From Oribacterium parvum (GTDB lineage Bacteria; Bacillota; Clostridia; Lachnospirales; Lachnospiraceae): DNA of 23,374 bases. The DNA lies in the NCBI GenBank assembly GCA_938022235.1, contig CALIEL010000242.1, positions 1 to 23,374 of the forward strand. The letters are read 5' to 3'. The translations under genes and the position numbers were made by a program. The notes under the pieces were generated by a model. It searched no databases, was not told the origin of the DNA, and was given only the letters and a program-made list of their open reading frames with translations. Positions 1 through 6,339 of the stretch are shown here, in pieces. Within the stretch, counting starts at the first letter, position 1, and the number at the start of each line of letters is the position of its first letter.

Positions 1-215
1 ACCGTACGTACAGTGCTGTGAGAGGACGGCGGTTAGTCGCCGCCTCCTACTCGATCGCAAAGCAACTTCCTTCGGAAGTTGGTCTGCATCAGGACGACTT
101 TTCTGATGAAAAGTCTGTCCTTACGGTACTAAGTTCAAGCTTCACTTCGTTCGCTTTCACTAAGTACCGGCGGGCTCAGATTACCCTCATTTTAGACCTA
201 TGCTGTTTTTGCATG
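1..215 (+). repeat. Structured repeat, copy A (left end outside window)
   Basis: This is the right-hand part of a dispersed structured repeat that recurs at 9166-9401, 13046-13297 and, inverted, at 1635-1780. Shared with copy C are about 100 nearly identical bases containing hairpins (AACTTCC/GGAAGTT near 65-81, a second around ACTTTTC/GAAAAGT near 98-115, and CGGTACT/AGTACCG near 124-170) and the closing end ATTTTAGACC near 189-198. The first hairpin differs from copies B and C: GAGG-A-CGGCG pairs with CGCCG-CCTC around 20-50. The end TATGCTGTTTTTG matches the end of copy D. An overlapping open frame of 77 codons looks fortuitous. Confidence 0.85.
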
Positions 216-247
216 GCGGTGATTATACTATTTTCATACCTCTTTTT

Positions 248-814
248 TTAGGCCAAGGACAGGCTTCGTTTCATAGCTTTTCTTTGTAAGAGGAGGGACA
301 CCAGTACGCAGGACAGCAACTTATCTACTAAGTTTCCACTGACTGCTCCAAGGTAAACGGAGGTAAAGAGCTCTTGACCGGATTGCTTTAAGGCCATAAT
401 CACCAAGTCTGTTCCGGATCCGGTCAGTCCTCCGAAGAGGAAGATACGAATGGGAGCTCCAACCATTGGGCATAAAATGGCTAAAAGCAGTCCTGCAAGG
501 ATTGCCTTGGGAAGGCTGAAGCCCTTCTTTCCGGCTTTACTGATCAGGGCTACCACGACTGCAACCACTACATTAACCAAGGCAAAGGGGATTGCGCTGG
601 GGCTGGCTGTAAAGCCCATCAAAAGGTTGGTGGCCACACCGGTAAGAACGCCATAGCCCATACCGTAGCATGCCGCAATGAAAATGGTGCCGATGGTATC
701 CATAAAAAGAAGGGGTATCTTTAGCATGCTGACAAAATCTCCAAAAACCACATTTACCACCACTGCAAGTGCACAAATCAACAAAATCTTCGTATTTTTA
801 TTTAGCTTATTCAT
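248..814 (-). CDS. CD3073-like putative ECF transporter S component
   Basis: A small hydrophobic protein of 188 residues with about six membrane segments, of the size and style of substrate-binding (S) subunits of energy-coupling-factor importers. The sequence, including the PLLFMDTIGT region near the N-terminus and SGNLVDKL near the C-terminus, resembles the family I know as CD3073 from Clostridioides difficile; this is recognition from memory. S components bind the substrate in the membrane and rely on a shared EcfA/A'/T module, which is not in this window. The start at 814 is chosen because the codons just upstream contain GGAG at a good distance; an in-frame ATG at 829 has no better site. 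It follows the TudS-like gene on the same strand, as CD3073 follows CD3072. Substrate unknown. Confidence 0.75.
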   Translation of the reverse strand: MNKLNKNTKILLICALAVVVNVVFGDFVSMLKIPLLFMDTIGTIFIAACYGMGYGVLTGVATNLLMGFTASPSAIPFALVNVVVAVVVALISKAGKKGFSLPKAILAGLLLAILCPMVGAPIRIFLFGGLTGSGTDLVIMALKQSGQELFTSVYLGAVSGNLVDKLLSCVLVSLLLQRKAMKRSLSLA

Positions 815-941
815 TATTCTCTCCTTCATTTTCCTTCTATTCTGCTTTTTTTATCTTATCTCCATTACTTATTTCTGCTTTCTCTTATACCTGCTATCCC
901 TGTTCTTACTACATGGATTTTTGTACAGTTTCATTTCGTTA

Positions 942-1550
942 CTATTTCTTGCTCTTCTTTTTATTGCCGTTTCTCTGCGTTTTATCCATAGTTTCCTGCT
1001 TTTCCTCTAAAAAGGAAATAAAGTAGGCTCTAAGTTCTTCCCATTTTCCGTCCTTCTCCTCTTCGTCATAAAATACCGGCACTTCGAAACAGGCCTGTGT
1101 CCAATTTCTTCTTTCCATTGCTTCCATGTATTTTTCCATTAGAACTCCTGGGGGAGAGGAAAGAGAACAGCTGGGGCTTTCCTGAATTCCTAAAACTCCA
1201 ATATAACTATAGCCATTTTTCTGATACTCCTCCAACTGCCAAAAAACAGGCTCTAAAATTCTCCGACAATGTTCGGCATAGCCTTCCGTCTTCTCATACT
1301 CAGCCTTATTCATTGAAGGACGATTGCTTCCCAAATACAAAAGCTCCGGGCAGGGGAGCTGAATTATGCCTATTCCTCTCTCCAGGATTTCTTTTACCAA
1401 GGGAAAAGCACCTCGAGCCCGTTCCAGACCATGCACTACAGCATTTTGATTCAAAACACAGTGACTGACTACAATGATTTTCTTTGATGGATAAATAGAT
1501 AAGCCCTCCTTTTTATGTATTTTCAATAGTTTACCATGTTTATCACTCAA
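942..1550 (-). CDS. CD3072-like TudS-related putative desulfidase (DUF523 type)
   Basis: Resembles the DUF523/TudS superfamily, whose founding members remove sulfur from thiouracil using a [4Fe-4S] cluster held by three cysteines. Three cysteines in the expected settings are visible: Cys31 in VSHCVLNQN, Cys67 in QLPCPELLYLG and Cys128 in ESPSCS (numbered from the TTG at 1550). The closest family I recall is the CD3072 group of C. difficile, found beside CD3073, as here. The C-terminus is a lysine-rich tail. The start is uncertain. The only standard start in frame is a TTG at 1550 with no ribosome site, whereas a perfect AGGAGG at 1505-1510 lies 8 bases before an ATT at 1496, which would give a protein beginning just before the first strand, as homologues usually do. 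Desulfidase activity and substrate are inferred. Confidence 0.72.
   Translation of the reverse strand: MSDKHGKLLKIHKKEGLSIYPSKKIIVVSHCVLNQNAVVHGLERARGAFPLVKEILERGIGIIQLPCPELLYLGSNRPSMNKAEYEKTEGYAEHCRRILEPVFWQLEEYQKNGYSYIGVLGIQESPSCSLSSPPGVLMEKYMEAMERRNWTQACFEVPVFYDEEEKDGKWEELRAYFISFLEEKQETMDKTQRNGNKKKSKK
1494..1510 (-). promoter_or_regulatory. Strong ribosome binding site in front of an ATT codon
   Basis: On the minus strand AGGAGGG is followed by CTTATCT and then ATT TAT CCA in the frame of the TudS-like gene. The spacing (8 bases from AGGAGG) is ideal for initiation at the ATT. No ATG, GTG or TTG exists at this distance. ATT initiation is rare but known (infC). Confidence 0.45.
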
Positions 1551-1634
1551 ATCTTATTGCAATTTTAGATATATTAAGAGATTTATTGAAAAGAGTTTTA
1601 ATAAAAGAAAAATAGAACAAGTATCGATGAAAGG

Positions 1635-1780
1635 CAAAAACAGCATAGGGCTAAAATGAAGGCAATCTGAGCCACCGATACTTAATGAAAGCGAGCGAAG
1701 TGAAGCTTGAATTTAGTACCGCTACCCGCTGGGCGAACTTAGCGGGACCGTGCCTGAAATTTTGACCTATGCTGTTTTTG
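1635..1780 (-). repeat. Structured repeat, copy D (inverted, internally deleted)
   Basis: A 146-bp member of the repeat family in the opposite orientation to A, B and C. Its ends form a nearly perfect inverted repeat of about 22 bp (CAAAAACAGCATAGG at 1635-1649 and its complement at 1766-1780). The central hairpins of B and C are missing and a short hairpin CCCGCT/AGCGGG takes their place. The CGGTACT arm and both conserved end segments remain. It begins 53 bp beyond the permease stop codon and separates the importer genes from the TudS/ECF pair. The remainder of the 1551-1832 gap is AT-rich with no feature I can support. Confidence 0.85.
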
Positions 1781-1832
1781 TATGTTATGTATTACTCTTT
1801 TCTTATCTCTCTTTTCTTATATCCCTTATTAC

Positions 1833-2594
1833 TTACATCGTCCAATGCAGAATCCTGTTTCGAAGCTTCTCAAAGCACTGCATCACGATGACCAGAATGA
1901 TAATCATGAAAATGAAGCCTGCCCAGGTTCTGTCATAGAGCCCAAGTGCAGCATTTTGTCGCACATAATAGCCCATTCCGTATTCAGCACCATACATCTC
2001 CGCATAAACCAGCATAACGAAGGTGCCGGAGAGAGAGTTGATGAAGCCGGAAATAATGGAAGGACTGGCCGCCGGGAGAATTACATAAAGATAACGCTTT
2101 AAGCCTCTAAGCTTTAATACATCAGCCTTATCCAGATAACGCTTATCAATGGTCATAATTCCGGTGATGGTTCCGAAAACCGTGGACCAAATACTTTCGT
2201 AGACAATCAGAAAGAGAGAAGCCATACGAAAGCTTGGTGCCAGTAAGAGGGCAAAGGGAGAAAGCAGGATGGAGGGAACAACGCTAATGGTATAAAGCAC
2301 CGGATGTAGAGCCTCCCGGAGTCCCCTGTTGCTTCCCATGATAATACCGATAATCAGAGCCAGGATTAAGGAAATCAGGATGGCCGGGGTCAAGATGGAA
2401 AGGGAAGCAATCAGGTTTAAACGCATAACATTCAAATCCCCGAGAAAGGCCTTGCAAATGGCTGTTGTGGTGGGGAAGAGAAAGGCGTTAATCAAGCGGT
2501 TGTTTGCCACAAAGGCATACAAAGCAATAATGCCGATATACACCAAAATGGTAATGCGATATTTTCTAAAAAAAGCCTGTATGACCTTCATCAT
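1833..2594 (-). CDS. ABC transporter permease, SsuC/TauC-like
   Basis: A 253-residue integral membrane protein with about six helices, of the binding-protein-dependent permease family used for sulfonate, nitrate, taurine and thiamine-precursor import. The EAA-like cytoplasmic loop that contacts the ATPase is visible as KADVLKLRGLKRYLYVILPAA at about residues 155-175 (ending in the usual LP.A). The ribosome site AAGGAG precedes two adjacent ATG codons (2594 and 2591); either may be used. It is the third gene of the unit after the ATPase and lipoprotein, completing one importer of the usual two-permease, two-ATPase form. Substrate cannot be read from the sequence; the neighbouring TudS-like gene suggests, but does not prove, a sulfur-containing or heterocyclic compound. 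Confidence 0.85.
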   Translation of the reverse strand: MMKVIQAFFRKYRITILVYIGIIALYAFVANNRLINAFLFPTTTAICKAFLGDLNVMRLNLIASLSILTPAILISLILALIIGIIMGSNRGLREALHPVLYTISVVPSILLSPFALLLAPSFRMASLFLIVYESIWSTVFGTITGIMTIDKRYLDKADVLKLRGLKRYLYVILPAASPSIISGFINSLSGTFVMLVYAEMYGAEYGMGYYVRQNAALGLYDRTWAGFIFMIIILVIVMQCFEKLRNRILHWTM

Positions 2595-2704
2595 CTGTTC
2601 TCCTTTATTCCCTTTGGATATATTCGTTTTGCACTTACTCGCATTTTCTCAAGAGTTTAAAACAAAGATTCTATTATCCTTAACGGTCATTCTTTCATAG
2701 AAGA

Positions 2705-3844
2705 TTAAGCGTTATGTTCCTGATAGAACTTTTCCATCTTCTCATAGAACTCCGGATTCTCGCTGCCGTAAGCTTCCTTGGCTTCTTCTAAGGCTTCATA
2801 ATAAAGGTCGTTTTGAATATGATCATCTACCTTGATTTTATCCCAGCCTTCACTTAAAAAGCCGGTTTCCCCCAGAATATTCCAAGCCCTCTCCACCTCG
2901 TGCTTCAGAGGATCTACGGAAATGCGGAAATGCTCATTGTCCATATAGGAATCCAGGTAATCCTCCGTTACATTCATTCTCTTGGCAACAATCTTCTTTA
3001 CCTCTGCCTTGTTCTCCGGACTCTTCTCATAGTAAGCCTGGGCACGAAGGAGCACCTTGATAATCTTCTTTACTACATCTTTATTTTCTTCAAAATACTT
3101 GCTGGTTACCACCATACGGCAGCAGGAGTACCAGGGCATCAGATCAGACTTGTAGCTTACCACCTTCAGATTCGGCTGCTGCTGAACCTCGTAATTACGG
3201 CTGGTCACCACAACGGCATAGTCCACCTCTCCCTTGATGACTGCGGCGGTCATGTCGGAGTAGTTGGGATAATGTACCCACTTCACATCGGTTTTCGGAT
3301 CATAGCCCTTTTCCAGAAGCGCGCCGCCGATGGTGTAATCGGAAGCATCTGCAGCAACGGTTTTTCCGACCAGACTTTCCACACCGGTCCAGTCGTTGTT
3401 GTCGGTTCTGGTGATAATGGGCATACATCCGGTTGCCATGTAGCCCCCTACAATCTGCAGGTCTTCTCCGGCAGCCAGGGTCTGTAAGGGTCCGTTGGTA
3501 CCGTAGTTGGAGAAAATGTCGATATTTCCGGAAAGAAGAGCGGTGGTAGCATCATTGCTGGCATCAAAGGGCTTCTGGGTGATTTCGATACCCTCGTCTT
3601 TAAACCATCCCTTTTCCATGGCCAGCTCCTGGAAGGCATTACCACTGTTGTCTCTTGCCCAGTTAATCTTGATGACTTCTTTCTTATCCTTGCCCTCAGC
3701 CTTCGAGCCATCCTCTGCCTTGGCGCTTCCCTCCTTGGCGGTATCTGTGCCGGAGTTCTTGCTGTCTCCGCTTCCCTGCCCCTGACAAGCAAATAAAGCG
3801 AGAGATAAAGGAAGTACCGCTGCCAACATTTTGATTCTTTTCAT
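2705..3844 (-). CDS. ABC transporter substrate-binding lipoprotein, SsuA/NMT1-like
   Basis: A 379-residue exported lipoprotein. The N-terminus has a lysine/arginine start, a hydrophobic stretch and a lipobox LALFAC with the acylated cysteine at about residue 20, then a charged, Ser/Gly/Lys-rich linker to about residue 57. The mature domain starts with INWARDNSGNAFQELAMEKGWFK, typical of the NMT1/SsuA binding-protein fold, and includes the lobe motif ALLSGNIDIFSNYG. A Cys-Cys pair occurs in the hinge region (WYSCCRM). A good AAGGAG site precedes the ATG. It lies between the ATPase and permease genes and should deliver the substrate to that permease. Similar proteins bind sulfonates, nitrate or pyrimidine precursors; the ligand is not predictable here. 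Confidence 0.88.
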   Translation of the reverse strand: MKRIKMLAAVLPLSLALFACQGQGSGDSKNSGTDTAKEGSAKAEDGSKAEGKDKKEVIKINWARDNSGNAFQELAMEKGWFKDEGIEITQKPFDASNDATTALLSGNIDIFSNYGTNGPLQTLAAGEDLQIVGGYMATGCMPIITRTDNNDWTGVESLVGKTVAADASDYTIGGALLEKGYDPKTDVKWVHYPNYSDMTAAVIKGEVDYAVVVTSRNYEVQQQPNLKVVSYKSDLMPWYSCCRMVVTSKYFEENKDVVKKIIKVLLRAQAYYEKSPENKAEVKKIVAKRMNVTEDYLDSYMDNEHFRISVDPLKHEVERAWNILGETGFLSEGWDKIKVDDHIQNDLYYEALEEAKEAYGSENPEFYEKMEKFYQEHNA

Positions 3845-3956
3845 AAATCTCCTTTCATGCCTACATAGCTTTGTATATCAGCCTACCGTTCCTATCTTAA
3901 GAGAATTATTGCCTATTCGAATAGACAATCCGACTCTCCGGACAGAGAATCCTTTC

Positions 3957-4757
3957 TTATCCCAAGAGGGCTTCTTCTTCTCCCTTTTCAATGTCTTCAT
4001 TTAAATAGGAAAGCAGGGTGTTTCTTTGGGTAATAAAAAACTCATTTTCAAAAAGTAAATCCGAGCGATTTCGCAAGTCCTTCGGAATTTCCACGGAGTG
4101 AATAATATGGCTGGGAGCCTGGCCTAAAACGAAAATACGGTCTGCAAGGAGGAGAGCCTCATCAATGTCATGGGTGACAAAGAGTACGGTTTTTTGTTCC
4201 TTTCTTTCCTTGCAAAGGGATATTAACAGTCTTTGCAGTTTTCTTCTGGTGATGGCGTCCAGTGCGCCAAAGGGTTCATCCATCAAGAGTATGGGTGCGT
4301 CCATGCCGAAGGCCTGAGCAATGGCGGTACGCTGCTTCATTCCGCCGGAAAGGCTCTTGGGAAGCTTATGATAAAGCTCGGGTTTTAAGCCCACCATTTG
4401 CAAAAGTTCCTCTACCTTTTTCTGTAATACTTTTTTATCTTCTCCAGGAAAACATTGCTGCAGGGCAATCAGAATGTTTTTTCCGATGCTTAACCAGGGG
4501 AAAAGACCATAATCCTGAAATACCACGGCTCTTTGTAAGGAAGTGCCCTGTATTTTTTCCTCGCCAATCAGAATTTCTCCGGCACTGGCAGACTCCAAGC
4601 CGGCAAAGAGGCGAAGCAGGGTGCTTTTTCCGCAACCGGACTGTCCAAGAATGCAGACGAATTCTCCCTGAGAAAATTGGGCGGTGATATTTTCCAAAAT
4701 GGTTCTTTGATCATCCGCATAGTGAAAGGATAAATTCTTGATGCAAATTTCTGCCAT
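3957..4757 (-). CDS. ABC transporter ATP-binding protein, SsuB/TauB-like
   Basis: The 266-residue ATPase of the importer. All nucleotide-binding motifs are intact: Walker A GQSGCGKST (38-46), the Q-loop in VVFQDYGLFPW, the signature LSGGMKQR, Walker B ILLMDEPFGALD and the switch histidine in FVTHDIDEA. The pattern PFGALD followed by a helix with RR is characteristic of the nitrate/sulfonate/taurine group. AGGAGG lies just before the ATG. It is the first gene of the minus-strand unit, behind a candidate promoter at 4866-4893. The 112-bp gap to the lipoprotein gene holds a 12-bp palindrome CTATTCGAATAG (3913-3924) but no clear terminator. Confidence 0.9.
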   Translation of the reverse strand: MAEICIKNLSFHYADDQRTILENITAQFSQGEFVCILGQSGCGKSTLLRLFAGLESASAGEILIGEEKIQGTSLQRAVVFQDYGLFPWLSIGKNILIALQQCFPGEDKKVLQKKVEELLQMVGLKPELYHKLPKSLSGGMKQRTAIAQAFGMDAPILLMDEPFGALDAITRRKLQRLLISLCKERKEQKTVLFVTHDIDEALLLADRIFVLGQAPSHIIHSVEIPKDLRNRSDLLFENEFFITQRNTLLSYLNEDIEKGEEEALLG

Positions 4758-4865
4758 TCTGCTCCTCCTGATTGTTTCTATAAAGCAAAAAATAAGTATT
4801 TTTGAACGTACAAATTAATTTCATAAAAAATACTATCAAGATTAAAAATATTTGTCCAATTTTAA

Positions 4866-4893
4866 AATATAATAGAACGGCTTGATTATTCAA
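4866..4893 (-). promoter_or_regulatory. Candidate SigA promoter of the importer operon
   Basis: On the minus strand TTGAAT (4888-4893), a 16-base spacer and TATATT (4866-4871) lie about 110 bp before the ATPase start. The region is strongly AT-rich, so chance matches are likely and the call is tentative. Confidence 0.4.
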
Positions 4894-4992
4894 AAGGACT
4901 ATAATTATAAAGAAACTATAAAATTCTTAAAAAAGCAAAGGGAGAGGGCAGCTTCCGGAGAAAGAGAAAAAACAAAATATTATTAAAAAGCT

Positions 4993-5020
4993 TATATAAA
5001 ATTGTAAAGTGCGCCGATAA
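4993..5020 (+). promoter_or_regulatory. SigD (sigma-28)-like promoter for the surface protein
   Basis: GCCGATAA at 5013-5020 matches the -10 of motility sigma factor promoters (TAAA-N14-16-GCCGATAT in Bacillus). A TATA lies upstream with a spacer of 16 (or 14) bases instead of the consensus TAAA. The same kind of site precedes the chemotaxis receptor at 21510. No convincing SigA promoter was found for this gene. The remaining intergenic region from 4894 has a small hairpin CTGCC/GGCAG at about 5064-5080. Confidence 0.5.
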
Positions 5021-5119
5021 TATAATTACTTATCAGAATATTGTGAAGATAAGGGTTAAAAGAACTGCCGGGGAAGGCAGGTCGTAGAGAGAGTAAGAAG
5101 GACTAAGCTTAGCGGTAAA

Positions 5120-5215
5120 GAAGAAAGTAATTTAGGAAGAAAGTCACTTAGGAAGAAAGTCACTAAGAAAGAAAGTCGCTAAGAAAGAAAGTCACTAATG
5201 AAGTAAGTCAGTAAA
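5120..5215 (+). repeat. Six 16-bp tandem repeats in the 5' leader
   Basis: Six consecutive 16-base units start at 5120, 5136, 5152, 5168, 5184 and 5200, with consensus GAAGAAAGTCACTAAG. Units 2 and 3 differ at a single position, and units 1 and 6 are the most diverged. They lie between the candidate promoter and the start codon of the surface protein gene, in a purine-rich leader without obvious strong hairpins. Confidence 0.9.
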
Positions 5216-5244
5216 GTAGGAGGAAAGGAAAGAGGAAAGAAAGC

Positions 5245-6111
5245 ATGAAGGGAAAAAAGAGAATACAATTTATCGGTTTTTTTCTCTGCCTTTTGTTGGG
5301 GAATTCGTTGTTTGTTCCGAAGAGCTATGCCGCCGTTGCTCCGGTAAAAGTGGAGATTCCGGTGAGCTTGTATGCCGCGGGAGATTCATTCCCGGAGGAA
5401 GAATTTACGGTGGAGCTGGAACCGGTGATATCCGGTTCTAATTTGGTGCCGGATGAGAAAGAGATTCATCTCACTTTAGGCGCAGGAAAAACAAAGGAGG
5501 AGAAACGTTTTGCCCCCATTTCCTTTTCGGAGGAGGGAATCTATCAGTACGATATTCGCCAGAAAAAGGGTGATACGGAATATATGACCTATGACGATAG
5601 GGAGTATCTAGTTTCCGTAAAAGTGGAATTGCAAAACAAGGATAGTGCGGGAAATCCAAGACCTGCCTATCTCACTGCGGTATTGATTGTAACGGATCGA
5701 AATGATCCTCTAAAGCAGGATATGAAAAGAGGGGAAATTGCCTTTCACAACCGTTATGACAAGCCGAAGCCTCCGGAGCCGGAAACGCCCCCGGAGACAG
5801 TGCCGCCGGAGCCAACTCCTCCGAATCCGAATACCCCGCCCGGACCGGGTACGCCTCCGGGGGAAAGCGGCAAGCCCCCCGCTCCCATAGTGAGCCATGA
5901 TCCCGGCGTTTTAGGGGTAAAGAAGCTGGAAATATTCAATCCTATTGAAGAGATTCCGAAGATTTGTACCAAGATTTATCGTACGGCCAGAAATGTTGCC
6001 ACCGGAGATGAAAGCGGAATGTTTTTCTTCGGCGTGTCCTTCAGCCTTTCCCTCTTTGGCATCAGCCTATATTTTTATAAGAGAAGAGGAAAGGATTTAT
6101 CTTCCGAATAA
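5245..6111 (+). CDS. Pilin-type (Spy0128/FctA-like) cell-wall-anchored surface protein
   Basis: A 288-residue exported protein. Residues 1-29 form a signal peptide (KGKKR, a hydrophobic core, then a SYAA cleavage region). Residues 30-170 resemble the pilin isopeptide-linkage domain: a strand with PVKVEI, a central EEGIYQYDI motif and a terminal FHNRY whose Asn would form the intramolecular Lys-Asn bond. Residues about 172-215 are a Pro-rich stalk of PPEPETPP type. The C-terminus has a sorting-signal layout: NVATGDES (250-257), a membrane segment, then KRRGK. NVATG is not a classical LPxTG, but related Clostridia often use TG-D variants. It has a single such domain, far shorter than major pilins, and no sortase lies nearby. 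It may be a minor pilin or a stand-alone adhesin. A GAGGA site precedes the ATG. Confidence 0.75.
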   Translation: MKGKKRIQFIGFFLCLLLGNSLFVPKSYAAVAPVKVEIPVSLYAAGDSFPEEEFTVELEPVISGSNLVPDEKEIHLTLGAGKTKEEKRFAPISFSEEGIYQYDIRQKKGDTEYMTYDDREYLVSVKVELQNKDSAGNPRPAYLTAVLIVTDRNDPLKQDMKRGEIAFHNRYDKPKPPEPETPPETVPPEPTPPNPNTPPGPGTPPGESGKPPAPIVSHDPGVLGVKKLEIFNPIEEIPKICTKIYRTARNVATGDESGMFFFGVSFSLSLFGISLYFYKRRGKDLSSE

Positions 6112-6200
6112 GTAGTGGGAAGAAAGTAAGGGATTTATCTTACGACTATGCCTCGTAAAGAGCTAAAAAACAGTCTAAATCGAAAGAATTTCTAAAGACC

Positions 6201-6229
6201 TTGACACCCTCTTAGGAGGGTGTTATTCT
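6201..6229 (+). promoter_or_regulatory. SigA promoter of lon with an operator-like palindrome in the spacer
   Basis: A perfect -35 TTGACA (6201-6206), a 17-base spacer and -10 TATTCT (6224-6229). Between them, and overlapping the -35, lies a perfect inverted repeat ACACCCTC-TTAG-GAGGGTGT (6204-6223). No T-run follows, which argues against a terminator. The position would let a bound repressor block RNA polymerase. Confidence 0.8.
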
Positions 6230-6239
6230 TTGAAAAGAT

Positions 6240-6266
6240 TTAGCACTCGAAAATGATGATTGCTAA
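6240..6266 (+). promoter_or_regulatory. CIRCE element (HrcA operator) upstream of lon
   Basis: TTAGCACTC, nine bases, GATTGCTAA. The CIRCE consensus is TTAGCACTC-N9-GAGTGCTAA, so there is one mismatch in the right arm and the spacing is exact. It sits about 10 bases after the -10 box, the usual place for HrcA control of chaperone operons. This implies heat-shock control of lon. Confidence 0.88.
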
Positions 6267-6339
6267 CAAATGAGAAAAAGCGTAAAGGAATGAGGAAGAA
6301 GAGAAGAAGCTTTTTCCTTGTTTCAGAAGGGATATGTAT

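Noticed and set aside
18..251. Open frame of 77 codons over repeat copy A (and similar frames at 9219-9452 and 13108-13299 over copies B and C)
   Set aside because: The frames lie within the hairpin repeat, have no ribosome site, and their similarity to each other simply follows the repeat sequence.
2900..3487. 195-codon frame on the plus strand opposite the lipoprotein gene
   Set aside because: Antisense shadow of a clearly coding minus-strand gene, with no family resemblance or ribosome site.
3913..3924. 12-bp palindrome CTATTCGAATAG between the ATPase and lipoprotein genes
   Set aside because: Perfect but short and isolated, with no promoter beside it; too weak to call an operator.
5120..5215. 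CRISPR array
   Set aside because: The 16-bp units are directly adjacent with no spacers.
6201..6229. Palindrome ACACCCTC/GAGGGTGT read as a terminator of the surface-protein gene
   Set aside because: No T-run follows and it is placed exactly between matching -35 and -10 boxes, so an operator fits better.
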